DNA of 64,000 bases from the NCBI GenBank assembly GCA_002110465.1, contig NEED01000073.1, positions 186,001 to 250,000 of the forward strand. Reading direction: 5' to 3'. Shown one piece after another: positions 20,401 to 28,352 of this stretch. Each line of letters begins with the position of its first letter. Position 1 is the stretch's first letter. A program made the translations under genes and the position numbers. The notes below the pieces were generated by a model. The model worked only from the letters and a program-made list of their open reading frames with translations, had not been told where the DNA came from and did no database searches. Origin of the DNA: an unicellular cyanobacterium SU2. GTDB taxonomy: Bacteria > Cyanobacteriota > Cyanobacteriia > Cyanobacteriales > Microcystaceae.

Positions 20401-23400
20401 TCATAATATAATCTTTGTCCAACATTCCCTTCAAACGTATATTCATCTTGTTCTCCTGGTTGACTAATACTACCATTAATAATTTGATTTAAGGTTAAAT
20501 CATCACTATTTGTAGAAGCATCGACTAAACTAAAATTATAGTTGACTGGACTATCACTATTACCTTGAACAGCTAAAATATAACTTCCACTATCATTTAA
20601 AATAAACTCTCTATCTCCATTGAGAGAGCCACTAGCGACCCTTTGATTAGAGCTATTATAAATTTGCCAACTACCACTATCTGACCCTAAGTCATCAAAG
20701 TAGAGACGCTGTCCTTGGTTCAGGGTAAATTGATAAAGCTTGGTACTATTTCCTGGGGTTAAACTGTCTTCTTGGGGGTTATCTAAACTTAGGTTATTCC
20801 CATTATTCGTATCTAGTAGTTGAAAGCGATAATCTCCGATATTCTCACTACTTCCATCAATAATTAAACGATAGGTTCCTGTTTCTTCTAAGGTAATTAG
20901 ATCGGTATCTCTATTAATTGCTGTATTAAACAGACTAACTCCACTGGGCGTAAATAATTGAGCATTTATTCCGCTAATATTAGTTAATGAGTCATAATAT
21001 AATCTTTGTCCAACATTTCCCTCAAACGTATATTCATCTTGTTCTCCTGGTTGACTAATACTACCATTAATAATCTGATTTAAGGTTAAATTATCACTAT
21101 TTGTAGAAGCATCGACTAGACTAAAATTATAGTTAACTGGACTATCACTATTACCTTGTATAGCTAAAATATAACTTCCACTATCATTAATAATAAATTC
21201 ACTGTCTCGATTTAAAGAACCACTAGTTATTCTTTGATTAGCATCATTATAAATTTGCCAATTACCACCATCTGACCCTAAGTTTTCAAAATAGAACCGT
21301 TGATTATCACTGGCATTAAACTGATAAAATTGAGTAGAATAACCAGGGTTTAGGCTACTATTTATTGAGTTGCTTAAGGGTAAATTAGCTGCGTCTTGAG
21401 TATCTATTATTTGGAAATGATAGTTACTCGAATTATTTTCTTGGCTTTCTATAACCAAATAATAATTACCATTTTCTTCGAGAGTAAATAGGTTACTATC
21501 ACTATCACTATTTTGATTATTAATTAGTCTTAGGTTACTAGGAGTCAATAAGTTAATCGTAATATTATCTCTATCACTTTCTAGCGCGTCATAGTATATT
21601 CTCTTTCCTACTGTCCCATTAACTTTATAAATCTTAGTCTCTAAGGGGGCGATCGCCTCATTAATAACTTGATTGACGGTTAGATTTTCACTGGTTGTTA
21701 AATCTAATAAACGGAAGCTATAATCACCATTCCCACTTACAATTAATCTATATTCTCCTGAGTCGGTGAGAATAATAGGACTACTATTGCTGGTGCTATT
21801 AAGATTGAAAATTTGATTATTATTACTATCTTCTAATCTTACTCGGACACCAGTGCTACTATTATTTAAGCTATCAAAATAAATGGGTAGTCCGGTGGAA
21901 GCAGTTAAGTTATAGACTTGTTCTATTCCACTATTAACTGTTCCGGTTATGACTTCATTAAATCCTGTTTTAGGTACAGTATTTGGATTAGATCGATCTT
22001 CAATCGCAAAATTATAATTGATTGAATTATCACTATTACCTTGAATAGCTAAAATATAGGAACCTGAATTAATCGTATTAAACTGACGATCTGACCCCAA
22101 GGAACCGCTAATTAACGACTGATTTCTGGTTCCATAAATTTTCCAATTTCCACCAAAATCCGATCCCAAATCATCAAAGTAAAGATTTTGACCCCCAGTT
22201 GCAGTAAGTTGGTATAATTGGGTGCTTTTCCCTGGGGTTAAATTATCGATTATTGGGGTGTCTAAGTCTAGATTAATTGCTGTTTCTGCATCTAGTAGTT
22301 GAAAGCGATAATCTCCTGTATTAAGATTACTTCCATCAATTACTAAGCGATAAATTCCGTTTTCAGTCAGAGTAAATAAATCCCTATCTCTATTAACTGT
22401 TGTACTAAAGACACTAGCACCACTAGGAGTTAATAATTCAACATTAATTCCAGTGATATCTGTTAAAGAATCATAGTAGAGTCTTTGTCCAATGGTTCCT
22501 GTAAAGCTATATTGATCTTGTTCTCCTGGTTTAGCAATACTACCATTAATGACTTGATTTAAGGTTAAATTATTGTTGTTCGTTGAAGCATCGACTAGGT
22601 TAAAGTTATAGTTAACTGGATTCTCACTATTTCCCTGTACTGCTAAGATATAGCTACCACCATTGTCTAAGGTAAACTCACTATCTCTATCTAAAGAGCC
22701 ATTAGCTACTCTTTCATTAGCACTATTATAAATTTCCCAATTCCCACTATCCGACCCTAAATTTTCGTAATAAAGACGTTGATTGTCTTCTACAGTAAAT
22801 TGATATAATTGTGTACTCCTTCCTGGGTTCAAGCTATCTGTTATGGGGGTGTCTAAGATAAGATTATTAATCTCATTATTATCTAATAGTTGAAAGCTAT
22901 ATTCTCCAGTATTATCACTACTCCCATCAAAAATTAGGCGATAAGTTCCATTCTCTTTTAGGGTAAAAGTATCTGTATCTGTGGTAATTCGATTGAAAAT
23001 TGTAGCACTACTTGGACTAATTAATTGCCCACTAATCCCACTGGCATTATTAATAGCATCATAGTAGAGTCTCTGTCCAATCGTTCCTGTAAAGCTATAT
23101 TGATCTTGTTTTCCTGGTTTAGTAATACTACCATTAATGACTTGATTTAAGGTGAAATTATTGTTGTTAGTTGAAGCATCGACTAGGTTAAAGTTATAGT
23201 TAACTGGATTCTCACTATTTCCCTGTACTGCTAAGATATAGCTACCACCATTGTCTAAGGTAAACTCACTATCTCTATCTAAAGAGCCATTAGCTACTCT
23301 TTCATTAGCACTATTATAAATTTCCCAATTCCCACTATCCGACCCTAAATTTTCGTAATAAAGACGTTGATTGTCTTCTACAGTAAATTGATATAATTGT

Positions 23401-26400
23401 GTACTCCTTCCTGGGTTCAAGCTATCTGTTATGAGGGTGTCTAAGATAAGATTATTAATCTCATTATTATCTAATAGTTGAAAGCTATATTCTCCAGTAT
23501 TATCACTACTCCCATCAAAAATTAGGCGATAAGTTCCATTCTCTTTTAGGGTAAAAGTATCTGTATCTGTGGTAATTCGATTGAAAATTGTAGCACCACT
23601 TGGACTAATTAATTGCCCACTAATCCCACTGGCATTATTAATAGCATCATAGTAGAGTCTCTGTCCAATCGTTCCTGTAAAGCTATATTGATCTTGTTCC
23701 CCTGGTTTAGCAATATTACTATTAATGACTTGATTTAAGGTTAAATTATTGTTGTTAGTTGAAGCATCGACTAAGTTAAAGTTATAGTTAACTGGGTTTT
23801 CGCTATTACCTGATATAACTAAAGTATAATCACCGGTATAATCTAACGCTACCTTTGCATCTCTGGTTAAAGAATTGGTGATTATCCTATTATTGCTGCT
23901 ACTATAAATACTCCAACTTCCACTATTATCTGACCCCATTGCATCAAAATAGAATCTTTGTCCTTCTTCTCCAACAAATTGATAGATTTTCGTTTCTCTC
24001 CCGTTAGCTAAAATCCCCTGGGTTGGTGTATCAAGGGTTAATATTTCTGCATTAGCTGTATCGAGAAGTTGAAAATTATAATCACCTTCACTATCTTGAT
24101 TATTATCTAACAATAAATAATATTGTCCACTCTCTTCTAAAGTGATTAAATTATTGTCATTTTCACTATTAATGGTAAACAAGCGATCGCCGTTAGCCTG
24201 GTATAATCTGGCATTGATAGTATCCTCATCGGTTTCTAGACCATCGTAGTAAATTTTATTGCCAATTTCACCAGTAAATTGGTAAATTTTAGTAGCTCTA
24301 GCTGCCAGATTTTCATTAATAACTTGATTGAAGTTTAATTCTTCTGCACTGCTGAATTCCTGTAACCGAAATCGATAATCACCTCCGGTGAAGGTCGTTA
24401 AGGTCAGGGTGTATTCTCCAGAATTTTCTAGGATAATGGGATTAGTATCCCTTGAAGCAGTCGTGCGGAAAATAGCTTGATTATTGGCATCAGTTAAGAC
24501 AACTTGTATCGCACCGTTGTTAGCATCTAAACTATCAAAGTATATTGGTAATCCTGCCGAAGCCGTTAAATTAAATACCCTTTCTTCTCCTGGAGCAAGG
24601 GTTCCACTTTCTAGCTGATTAAACCCACTGGGTGTGACCAAAGTTTCAGTAATATCTGTAATGGTGAATTCGTAGTCAATGGTACTGAGATCGGCATCGC
24701 TATCGATAATAATTGCATAAGTCCCATCATTCATTAACTCTACTTGTAAAGGTTGAATGACTTCGCCAAAGTTAGCACTATCAACAATCTCGTTACTAAA
24801 ACGCGATAGAGATATATTAAAGTCACTACCCACCCCAAATAAGTGTCCAGGTTCACGAATTCCTCCCCCTCCAAAACCTGCTAGTGCATAACGATTATTG
24901 GTTATTCCTTGTGCTTGCAGTGCCTGATCTAGATCTAACACCATATCAGCTAACCATTCATGCTCACCTACCATAGATCCTGATTCATCTACGACAAAAA
25001 CCACATCGGCCGAGTTAATCCCTCCTTCAATGGGTAAGGTTAAAGATACGGTTTCGGTTAATGTTTCTCCTAGGGATAAACTGAGATCCAAGCGATTGGG
25101 AGTCGTTTCTCCCACTGGTGGGTTGCTCAGGGCTGGTAAGTTATATTCAGTAACTGGGGTACTGATAAATACAGGGCGATTATTGCCTTCTTCTGCTAAA
25201 ACGACAATATCATAGATTTGCTGTGCTACTCCTCCTTGACCATCATCAACTCCTACTTCTACTTGATAGTTACCGATCTCAATATCGTCTCCTGACCAAG
25301 TCACTAAGCCATTATTCGGGTTAATACTCATTTCTGTAGGGGCTTGTATTAGAGAATAAGTCAGGTCATTACCATCAGGATCGGTGGCGATCGCTTGGTA
25401 TTGATAATCACGGTTTACTCGAGCATCGACTATGGGGGTAGAGGTAAAGATCGGAGGTCGGTTGGGTGGGGCTTCTATGACACTTAGGGTATATTCTTGG
25501 TTCGTGACTCCTCCTCGTCCATCTAAAGCCTCTATGGAGATACGATAGTTCCCTAGGCCTTCTGTTTCAGGTGTCCATGTTATGCCTCCTGTCTGGGTAT
25601 TGATACTCATCCCTTTGGGAGCATTTACCAGATTATAGGTTAGCGGATCTTCATCGGGATCTTTTGCTTGTGCCTGATATTGATATTCTTGTCCGGCGAT
25701 CGCTTCTGTGTTTGGTGTGGTGATAAATTCAGGGGGGGCATTTAATTGGGCTAAAAATACTAATTCATAATCAAATTGTATTTCTTGAGGGTTAAAGAAA
25801 CTAAGGGTTTTACTCCCACTATTTTGACCAGGATCTAATTTCCCGTTATTGAGTAGATTAGTAAAGTCATAATAAGGTAATCCTTCGGGGGTAATTCCAT
25901 CTGCACCTACAACTCGAATGTTAGGATTGCTGATGTTATCGATAGCTACAATGACTGAATTATTTAATCCATAAGTTCCACTATTTTTGAGGTTTATTTC
26001 TGTTGATAGAATCTTACTATCTTCGTTAAATGAGGTAATTTTATATTCTGACTCAACACTATTAGAAACATCTTCTAAAACAGAGAAGTTAAGAGTATTG
26101 TTAACATTGACTAGGTTGGTATTTGGGGTGATTCCTGTTGTTGTTGGATTTTCATTTTCAACGATTTCTAAATCACTGATACGGACAGAGGTTTCTGTAT
26201 CACTATCATTATTGACTAATCGGAAGACTAAGGTGGCTTCAGTATTTGCCAGTAAATAACCAATATCTACACTAATAGTATTCCCGTCTATTTCTACTCC
26301 ATTAGCAATAACTATTTCTTGTCCTTCAGTTGTATTAAAGAAAGCATCTTTATCTGTGTCAATAGTATAAACTAAACTGTCACTATTACTATCTAACAAA

Positions 26401-28352
26401 GCAACTTCAAACGCATCATTAATAGAGTTAGTGTCTGTGAAATCAAAACTTAAAGATTCATAAGTAAAGCGAATTATTGAGGGAGTTTCAGGAATGGTAA
26501 TGGTTTCTTCATGAACCACTTTAAAGTTATCTTCTTCTCGTAAAGTAATAACAACAGGGGAAATATTAAAGGTAATGGTTTGAGTATCATTTCCTCCTTG
26601 TCCGTCTTCTACAAGATAACTGAAGGTTCCACCATTTCCACTAACTCCATTTGCTGGAATAAAAACTAATTGTTGTAATTCATCGCTGGTTAAGGTTTGA
26701 TTGAGAGTAACGGGATTATTATTTAAAGTAATTATTCCTTGGCTACTATCAGGAATTTCTGTGATACTAATGGTTAATGGATCATTATCGGGATCGGTTG
26801 GTGGGGTAATATTTAAGGGATTTTCTCCACTATCTTCTAAGACAGTAATTGTTTTATTTTCGTCAACAATAGGAGGTTTATTAACATTAGTAATACTTAA
26901 ACTGTAATCAACAGCATCATCAGGGGTTGTTCCAACTTCTGTGTCATCAACTTCAACAGTGACATCATAAACTGACTTGTCTTCAAAGTTTAAATCAATT
27001 CCTGCTTTTAAGAATAATTCACCCCCAACTATTACAAAGGAGTCAGCATCATTTCCTGTTAAATCAAGATTATTGGTTCCAATTCCATCGTCATTAATAA
27101 TAATATCTGCTACTTTGATTGAATTAGTTGTATCAACATTTTCATTAAGGCTTTCAACGAGATTATTTAACTCAACACTAGGAGGTTCATTAACATTAGT
27201 AATACTTAAACTGTAATCAACAGCATCATCAGGGGTTGTTCCAACTTCTGTGTCATCAACTTCAACAGTGACATCATAAACTGACTTGTCTTCAAAGTTT
27301 AAATCAATTCCTGCTTTTAAGAATAATTCACCCTCAACTATTACAAAGGAGTCAGCATCATTTCCTGTTAAATTAAGATTATTGGTTCCAATTCCATCGT
27401 CAATAATAATTACTTCTGCTACTTTGATTGAGTTGGTTGTGTCTGTATTTTCATTAAGACTTTCAACGAGATTATTTAACTCAACACTAGGAGGTTCATT
27501 AATATTAGTAATACTTAAACTGTAATCAACAGCATCATCAGGGGTTGTTCCAACTTCTGTGTCATCAACTTCAACAGTGACATCATAAACTGACTTGTCT
27601 TCAAAGTTTAAATCAATTCCTGCTTTTAAGAATAATTCACCCCCAACTATTACAAAGGAGTCAGCATCATCTCCTGTTAACTTTAAAGTATTCTCCCCTT
27701 CTCCATCATCATTGATAATAATTTCAGCTACTTTGATTGAATTGGTTGTATCTACATTTTCATTGAGACTTTCAACGAGATTATTTAACTCAATAGTAGG
27801 GGGTTCATTCTCAACAATTGGATGAGGACAAAAATGTTCCTTAAAACTTCCCAACTCATCAGCAGTAACCTTTTCAACAAAAATGAATGGTCTTCCTGGC
27901 CGTCCTCCTAATCCATCTGCATCAAGTAATACCTGTGTTCCCCCATTGTAATCCCGTAGCGCAACATAACCATCTTCAAGGGGATCTAGTCCTGTATAAC
28001 CAAACCCCGTCAAGACATCCGTAAGATCAATCTTGTCTTGTTGCCGTTCAAATTCTCGGATAATATCCCCTGCATCCCTTAGATTTTGGTAAACAAAGAT
28101 ATCTAACCCATCCCCTCCATTAAGGATATCTCGCCCAAACCCTCCAATTATTCTCTCGTCTGCTTCTGTCCCTTCTAGAATATCTCTCCCTACCGTTCCT
28201 AGAATTTCGAAGAATTCTCTCTCTTCTAGGCTACTTAGGGCAGATACTCCTGAAAAATCATTTTCTCCCTCTAGTGTGTTTTGTGAAGTGAGAGAGTTGT
28301 CAGGAAGTCCGATAGGATTAGTATTTTCTTGGGGAAAGGTCGAATTTAGCAT
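11469..28352 (-). CDS. Giant 5,627-aa RTX / cadherin / VWA / PPC / Rhs (YD-repeat) surface protein
   Basis: Uninterrupted 16.9-kb reading frame. Domains by approximate residue: 1-185 RTX-like (GGFGRDILNGGDGLDIFVY, then a DKIDLTDVL type-I-secretion-like segment); 183-491 three 103-aa cadherin-like repeats; 495-1080 cadherin/Ig-like; 1108-1180 first half of a VWA domain (MIDAS Asp1122, Ser1124, Ser1126); 1180-2950 PPC-like repeats; 2954-3140 second half of the VWA (TGGFEDGYDGID, then VTDEDRD at 3003-3008); 3140-3900 nine Ig/He_PIG domains; 4190-5440 Rhs shell with over 40 YD repeats ending YLYGNANPVNNIDPSG; 5444-5627 tip with a hydrophobic segment. There is no N-terminal signal peptide. It probably acts as a secreted adhesin or toxin-delivery protein, but the function is inferred. 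No secretion ABC genes adjoin it. Confidence 0.9.
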   Translation of the reverse strand: MLNSTFPQENTNPIGLPDNSLTSQNTLEGENDFSGVSALSSLEEREFFEILGTVGRDILEGTEADERIIGGFGRDILNGGDGLDIFVYQNLRDAGDIIREFERQQDKIDLTDVLTGFGYTGLDPLEDGYVALRDYNGGTQVLLDADGLGGRPGRPFIFVEKVTADELGSFKEHFCPHPIVENEPPTIELNNLVESLNENVDTTNSIKVAEIIINDDGEGENTLKLTGDDADSFVIVGGELFLKAGIDLNFEDKSVYDVTVEVDDTEVGTTPDDAVDYSLSITNINEPPSVELNNLVESLNENTDTTNSIKVAEVIIIDDGIGTNNLNLTGNDADSFVIVEGELFLKAGIDLNFEDKSVYDVTVEVDDTEVGTTPDDAVDYSLSITNVNEPPSVELNNLVESLNENVDTTNSIKVADIIINDDGIGTNNLDLTGNDADSFVIVGGELFLKAGIDLNFEDKSVYDVTVEVDDTEVGTTPDDAVDYSLSITNVNKPPIVDENKTITVLEDSGENPLNITPPTDPDNDPLTISITEIPDSSQGIITLNNNPVTLNQTLTSDELQQLVFIPANGVSGNGGTFSYLVEDGQGGNDTQTITFNISPVVITLREEDNFKVVHEETITIPETPSIIRFTYESLSFDFTDTNSINDAFEVALLDSNSDSLVYTIDTDKDAFFNTTEGQEIVIANGVEIDGNTISVDIGYLLANTEATLVFRLVNNDSDTETSVRISDLEIVENENPTTTGITPNTNLVNVNNTLNFSVLEDVSNSVESEYKITSFNEDSKILSTEINLKNSGTYGLNNSVIVAIDNISNPNIRVVGADGITPEGLPYYDFTNLLNNGKLDPGQNSGSKTLSFFNPQEIQFDYELVFLAQLNAPPEFITTPNTEAIAGQEYQYQAQAKDPDEDPLTYNLVNAPKGMSINTQTGGITWTPETEGLGNYRISIEALDGRGGVTNQEYTLSVIEAPPNRPPIFTSTPIVDARVNRDYQYQAIATDPDGNDLTYSLIQAPTEMSINPNNGLVTWSGDDIEIGNYQVEVGVDDGQGGVAQQIYDIVVLAEEGNNRPVFISTPVTEYNLPALSNPPVGETTPNRLDLSLSLGETLTETVSLTLPIEGGINSADVVFVVDESGSMVGEHEWLADMVLDLDQALQAQGITNNRYALAGFGGGGIREPGHLFGVGSDFNISLSRFSNEIVDSANFGEVIQPLQVELMNDGTYAIIIDSDADLSTIDYEFTITDITETLVTPSGFNQLESGTLAPGEERVFNLTASAGLPIYFDSLDANNGAIQVVLTDANNQAIFRTTASRDTNPIILENSGEYTLTLTTFTGGDYRFRLQEFSSAEELNFNQVINENLAARATKIYQFTGEIGNKIYYDGLETDEDTINARLYQANGDRLFTINSENDNNLITLEESGQYYLLLDNNQDSEGDYNFQLLDTANAEILTLDTPTQGILANGRETKIYQFVGEEGQRFYFDAMGSDNSGSWSIYSSSNNRIITNSLTRDAKVALDYTGDYTLVISGNSENPVNYNFNLVDASTNNNNLTLNQVINSNIAKPGEQDQYSFTGTIGQRLYYDAINNASGISGQLISPSGATIFNRITTDTDTFTLKENGTYRLIFDGSSDNTGEYSFQLLDNNEINNLILDTLITDSLNPGRSTQLYQFTVEDNQRLYYENLGSDSGNWEIYNSANERVANGSLDRDSEFTLDNGGSYILAVQGNSENPVNYNFNLVDASTNNNNFTLNQVINGSITKPGKQDQYSFTGTIGQRLYYDAINNASGISGQLISPSSATIFNRITTDTDTFTLKENGTYRLIFDGSSDNTGEYSFQLLDNNEINNLILDTPITDSLNPGRSTQLYQFTVEDNQRLYYENLGSDSGNWEIYNSANERVANGSLDRDSEFTLDNGGSYILAVQGNSENPVNYNFNLVDASTNNNNLTLNQVINGSIAKPGEQDQYSFTGTIGQRLYYDSLTDITGINVELLTPSGASVFSTTVNRDRDLFTLTENGIYRLVIDGSNLNTGDYRFQLLDAETAINLDLDTPIIDNLTPGKSTQLYQLTATGGQNLYFDDLGSDFGGNWKIYGTRNQSLISGSLGSDRQFNTINSGSYILAIQGNSDNSINYNFAIEDRSNPNTVPKTGFNEVITGTVNSGIEQVYNLTASTGLPIYFDSLNNSSTGVRVRLEDSNNNQIFNLNSTSNSSPIILTDSGEYRLIVSGNGDYSFRLLDLTTSENLTVNQVINEAIAPLETKIYKVNGTVGKRIYYDALESDRDNITINLLTPSNLRLINNQNSDSDSNLFTLEENGNYYLVIESQENNSSNYHFQIIDTQDAANLPLSNSINSSLNPGYSTQFYQFNASDNQRFYFENLGSDGGNWQIYNDANQRITSGSLNRDSEFIINDSGSYILAIQGNSDSPVNYNFSLVDASTNSDNLTLNQIINGSISQPGEQDEYTFEGNVGQRLYYDSLTNISGINAQLFTPSGVSLFNTAINRDTDLITLEETGTYRLIIDGSSENIGDYRFQLLDTNNGNNLSLDNPQEDSLTPGNSTKLYQFTLNQGQRLYFDDLGSDSGSWQIYNSSNQRVASGSLNGDREFILNDSGSYILAVQGNSDSPVNYNFSLVDASTNSDDLTLNQIINGSISQPGEQDEYTFEGNVGQRLYYDSLTNISGINAQLFTPSGVSLFNTAINRDTDLITVEETGTYRLVIDGSSESIGDYRFQLLDMNNGNNLSLDSPQEDSLTPGNSTQLYKFTLNQGQRLYFDDLGSDSGNWEIYNSSNQRVANGFLNGDKEFILNGGGNYILAIQGNSDSPINYNFSLVDASTNTINLILDQPINNSIAKLGEQDEYIFSGTIGQQIYYDALLDSSSNIRTQLISPSGQSLLSNHQTSRDIGPFSLTETGTYRFIVDASFDNIEEYSFQVHDLANTPLITPNTTLSDTLEPSEEVKIYRIEGTIGQELLFNLTEQSLFGTASELATLTEVLELTGGFEDGYDGIDEALSTLPFRDDAAVNLILVTDEDRDILDEQLTFSTILTDLEERRALLNSVISGRFIGEDDQITLGTDAEGNAYLADGNGDYTTIPLVLASGDGTTKSDYIDLSLATQGAAWDINQLREGGNTATSFTKAFVDIKAREILEQLELTVISSDPTVEFNNLTGIVSGVAGGEVAQFEAEFTGDGLTRSFDLLFVRPQTGTILGSIPVTINNDYLYLAQAVDPDEDSLTYSLINAPNGATINSETGAIDWKPEQGGDYQFTIQADDGRGGIATQDYLVTVTVGEPNQDPTITSIAPSTNAAILREYNYQVEGTDPDGDILSYYLNQAPEGMEINRQTGLITYTPTRRQLGEQTVEILVLDGRGGEATQTLTLEVTPDFDNQVPVINSNPVTQVNLGEIYQYQVIATDGNGDRITIDLPLKPEGMTIDRETGLIIWEPQASQIGSHEIVLRVKDDFGGLELQSFTLEVIVANNAVPIFTSIPPQDATPQINKPFTYQGSAIDPDGDEVSYSLGSSSLSGVNIDSETGLLTWRPNNNQLGEQKITIIASDGQGGSSQQILNLRVVETLPNRIPTITSTPRTQARVETLYIYQPIATDLDGDPLEFSLITAPDGMSLDNEQRIIWTPTATQIGDHQVVVAVNDGQGGEQNQSFTLKVQNNFSNQTPTITSAPLTLANIDQLYQYQVLGTDPDGDYLIWNLENSPEGMVIEEETGVISWQPQSFQLGSHEITVNVSDPLGFNAQQTYTLEVIGSNLPPTVTSIPETTAAVGATYQYQVLATDPENNPLTYRLDTPPVGMTIDSLTGEILWRPNSSQLGLQSVTVLVDDGRGAIASQNYGIFVLDNPSNQSPFITSTPSVNTLVDQLYTYQVTGVDPEGENLTFRLIENPNGMTINPNTGLIQWTPTRSQAGLSDITVEIVDPLGATGQQRFQILSIGNNQAPIVTSRSPSVVIAGETYQYDVIATDPDGDSLTYTLEQAPNGMSIDNLGRLRWLTTPTDAGIINVRLRVSDPYGGISGQNFSFNVVNDTQAPQVSIVTDANQVDVGETVTITVNAVDNTSIDNLVFFVDGVATSLNGNGQTQLTIEQIGAVELVASATDIAGNTTTVNETILGIDSSDTNAPQVSINNLENGDVITAPTDIIGSVIDNNLTAYRLEIAPIGSSNFTEIARGSNSVTDDVLGEFDPSTLLNDSYILRLVAEDAGGNQSVEQINVSVAEELKIGNYQLSFTDLTVPVTGIPIILTRTYNSHNAQNIDDFGYGWRMELRDTDLRTSVPETGFEDSLIYNPFFDGAKVYVTLPGGQREGFTFQPQPAPGLRGGFLGIWQPKFVADAGVTSELTVQNFDLSRTNTGEYLGFASSLGYNPINPAFGGTFTLTTKEGIIYEIDGNTGDTRTIRDRNGNQLTFTDGGVFSSTGQEITFERDAQRRITAVIDPNGNRIEYGYDDNGDLTTVTDREGNVTRFVYDDVFEHYLEEVIDPLGRTGARSEYDETGRLVKIIDADDQAVELIHDPDNFVQTVKDQLGNETIYEYDTRGNVVTEIDARGGVITRTYDEQNNLLTETDALGNTTTLTYDNRANILTETDPLGNVTRYTYNSFGDILTTIDPLGNTNTNIYDRNGNLTSISGQANGPTTFTYDGSGNLTSFGDAAGVQQFEYDSLGNITRQVDAEGHVTTFTYDANGNQITQTQTLTTPEGLITLVTTTEYDSEGRLIKVTDPEGGVTETIYDAVGNRIETIDPLGRSTKYVYNDRGELIETIYPDSTPEDDSDNPRTRTEYDAAGRVIAEIDELGRKTQMTYDSLGRVIEMIYPDDTSNDDSDNPRTRTEYDLAGRVIAEIDERGNRTEYLYDEAGRQIATILPDDTPDTLDDNPRFTNSYDAAGRQIAQTDALGNVTQSFYDDLGRLIGQEFADGTTIGSEFDETGRLTARTDQDGEITRYEYDALGRLTAVIDTLDQRTEYGYDEQGNLVLQKDANGNITRLEYDGLGRRVATVLPDGQGSTTEYNAIGNVIRTTDFNGDIITYEYDERNRLIAENFPDGSRTIYTYTLDSQRETVVDERGTTIYEYDAQNRLIERIDPDGTAIAYSYDLAGNRTSVEIPSGTTNYTFDELNRLETVIDTNGGVTTYFYNDNSNLIRTEFPNGTVETREYDTLNRLTYIATTDINGEIISSFRYELDAEGHRTQVTEQDGRLVKYYYDDLDRLTKEEIFDVGGTDATRTIEYTYDAVGNRLSRFDSGEGTTLYTYDNNDRLLTETTDGVVTTYSYDNNGNTVSKSTNGVTVTYEWNAENRLGGADTDGDGTVDVTNEYDADGIRVAQTVNGEKTRFLVDVNRPYGQVLEEYTPGGIIKVSYVHGHDLISQERNDEKSFYHVDGLGSTRALSDENGLLTDNYIYDAFGQVLTKIGDTENSYLFAGEQRDSNLGLDYLRARYLDVNTGRFVSRDSFEGFVQNPVTLHKYLYGNANPVNNIDPSGNVTLSGLAVAFGVVATLATIALGGFTAVYLFNNSKNIPSVGQRIDEIMTRIKTTEETREITIDDGLGEVIRSMPNMHNELAYLWRARQEAENMRGQTQVGSEEWLIARDVEYYFVGRYYSARYGAPATIAASLFYDYVKVVTYPLNNWTFTRANPNDPNTPPGGWVWALTGVYDGRLTFSGTDF
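19541..24690 (-). repeat. Array of PPC-like repeats with 588-591 bp DNA periodicity (inside the giant gene)
   Basis: Within the giant gene the motif YNFNLVDASTN recurs with long period. Marker GTTGAAGCATCGACTA starts at 22582, 23170 and 23758 (588 bp apart), and its variant GTAGAAGCATC starts at 19921, 20512 and 21103 (591 bp apart). Each unit encodes two about 98-aa beta-rich domains of pre-peptidase C-terminal type, with signatures such as GTIGQRLYYDAI and QRLYYENLGSDSGNWEIYN. The 22.6-23.7 kb units are almost identical at DNA level, which points to recent unit duplication or gene conversion. Confidence 0.85.
26880..27806 (-). repeat. Three tandem 309-bp repeats (103-aa cadherin-like units)
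   Basis: Unit boundaries (the Glu or Lys before PP) fall at 27806, 27497, 27188 and 26879, exactly 309 bases apart. Each unit encodes PP(T/S)(I/V)ELNNLVESLNEN, LFLKAGIDLNFEDKSVYDV and EVGTTPDDAVDYSLSIT. The second half of each unit is nearly identical in nucleotides, while the first half carries scattered differences. That pattern fits recent tandem duplication with ongoing homogenisation. Confidence 0.93.

Noticed and set aside
26880-27806. Regular 309-bp direct repeats as a possible CRISPR-like or satellite array
   Set aside because: They are in frame, encode cadherin-like domains of the giant protein, and are far too long for CRISPR units.
26977-27825. Three similar plus-strand frames of about 76-79 codons
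   Set aside because: They are antisense reflections of the 309-bp repeats of the giant gene, which is why they resemble each other.
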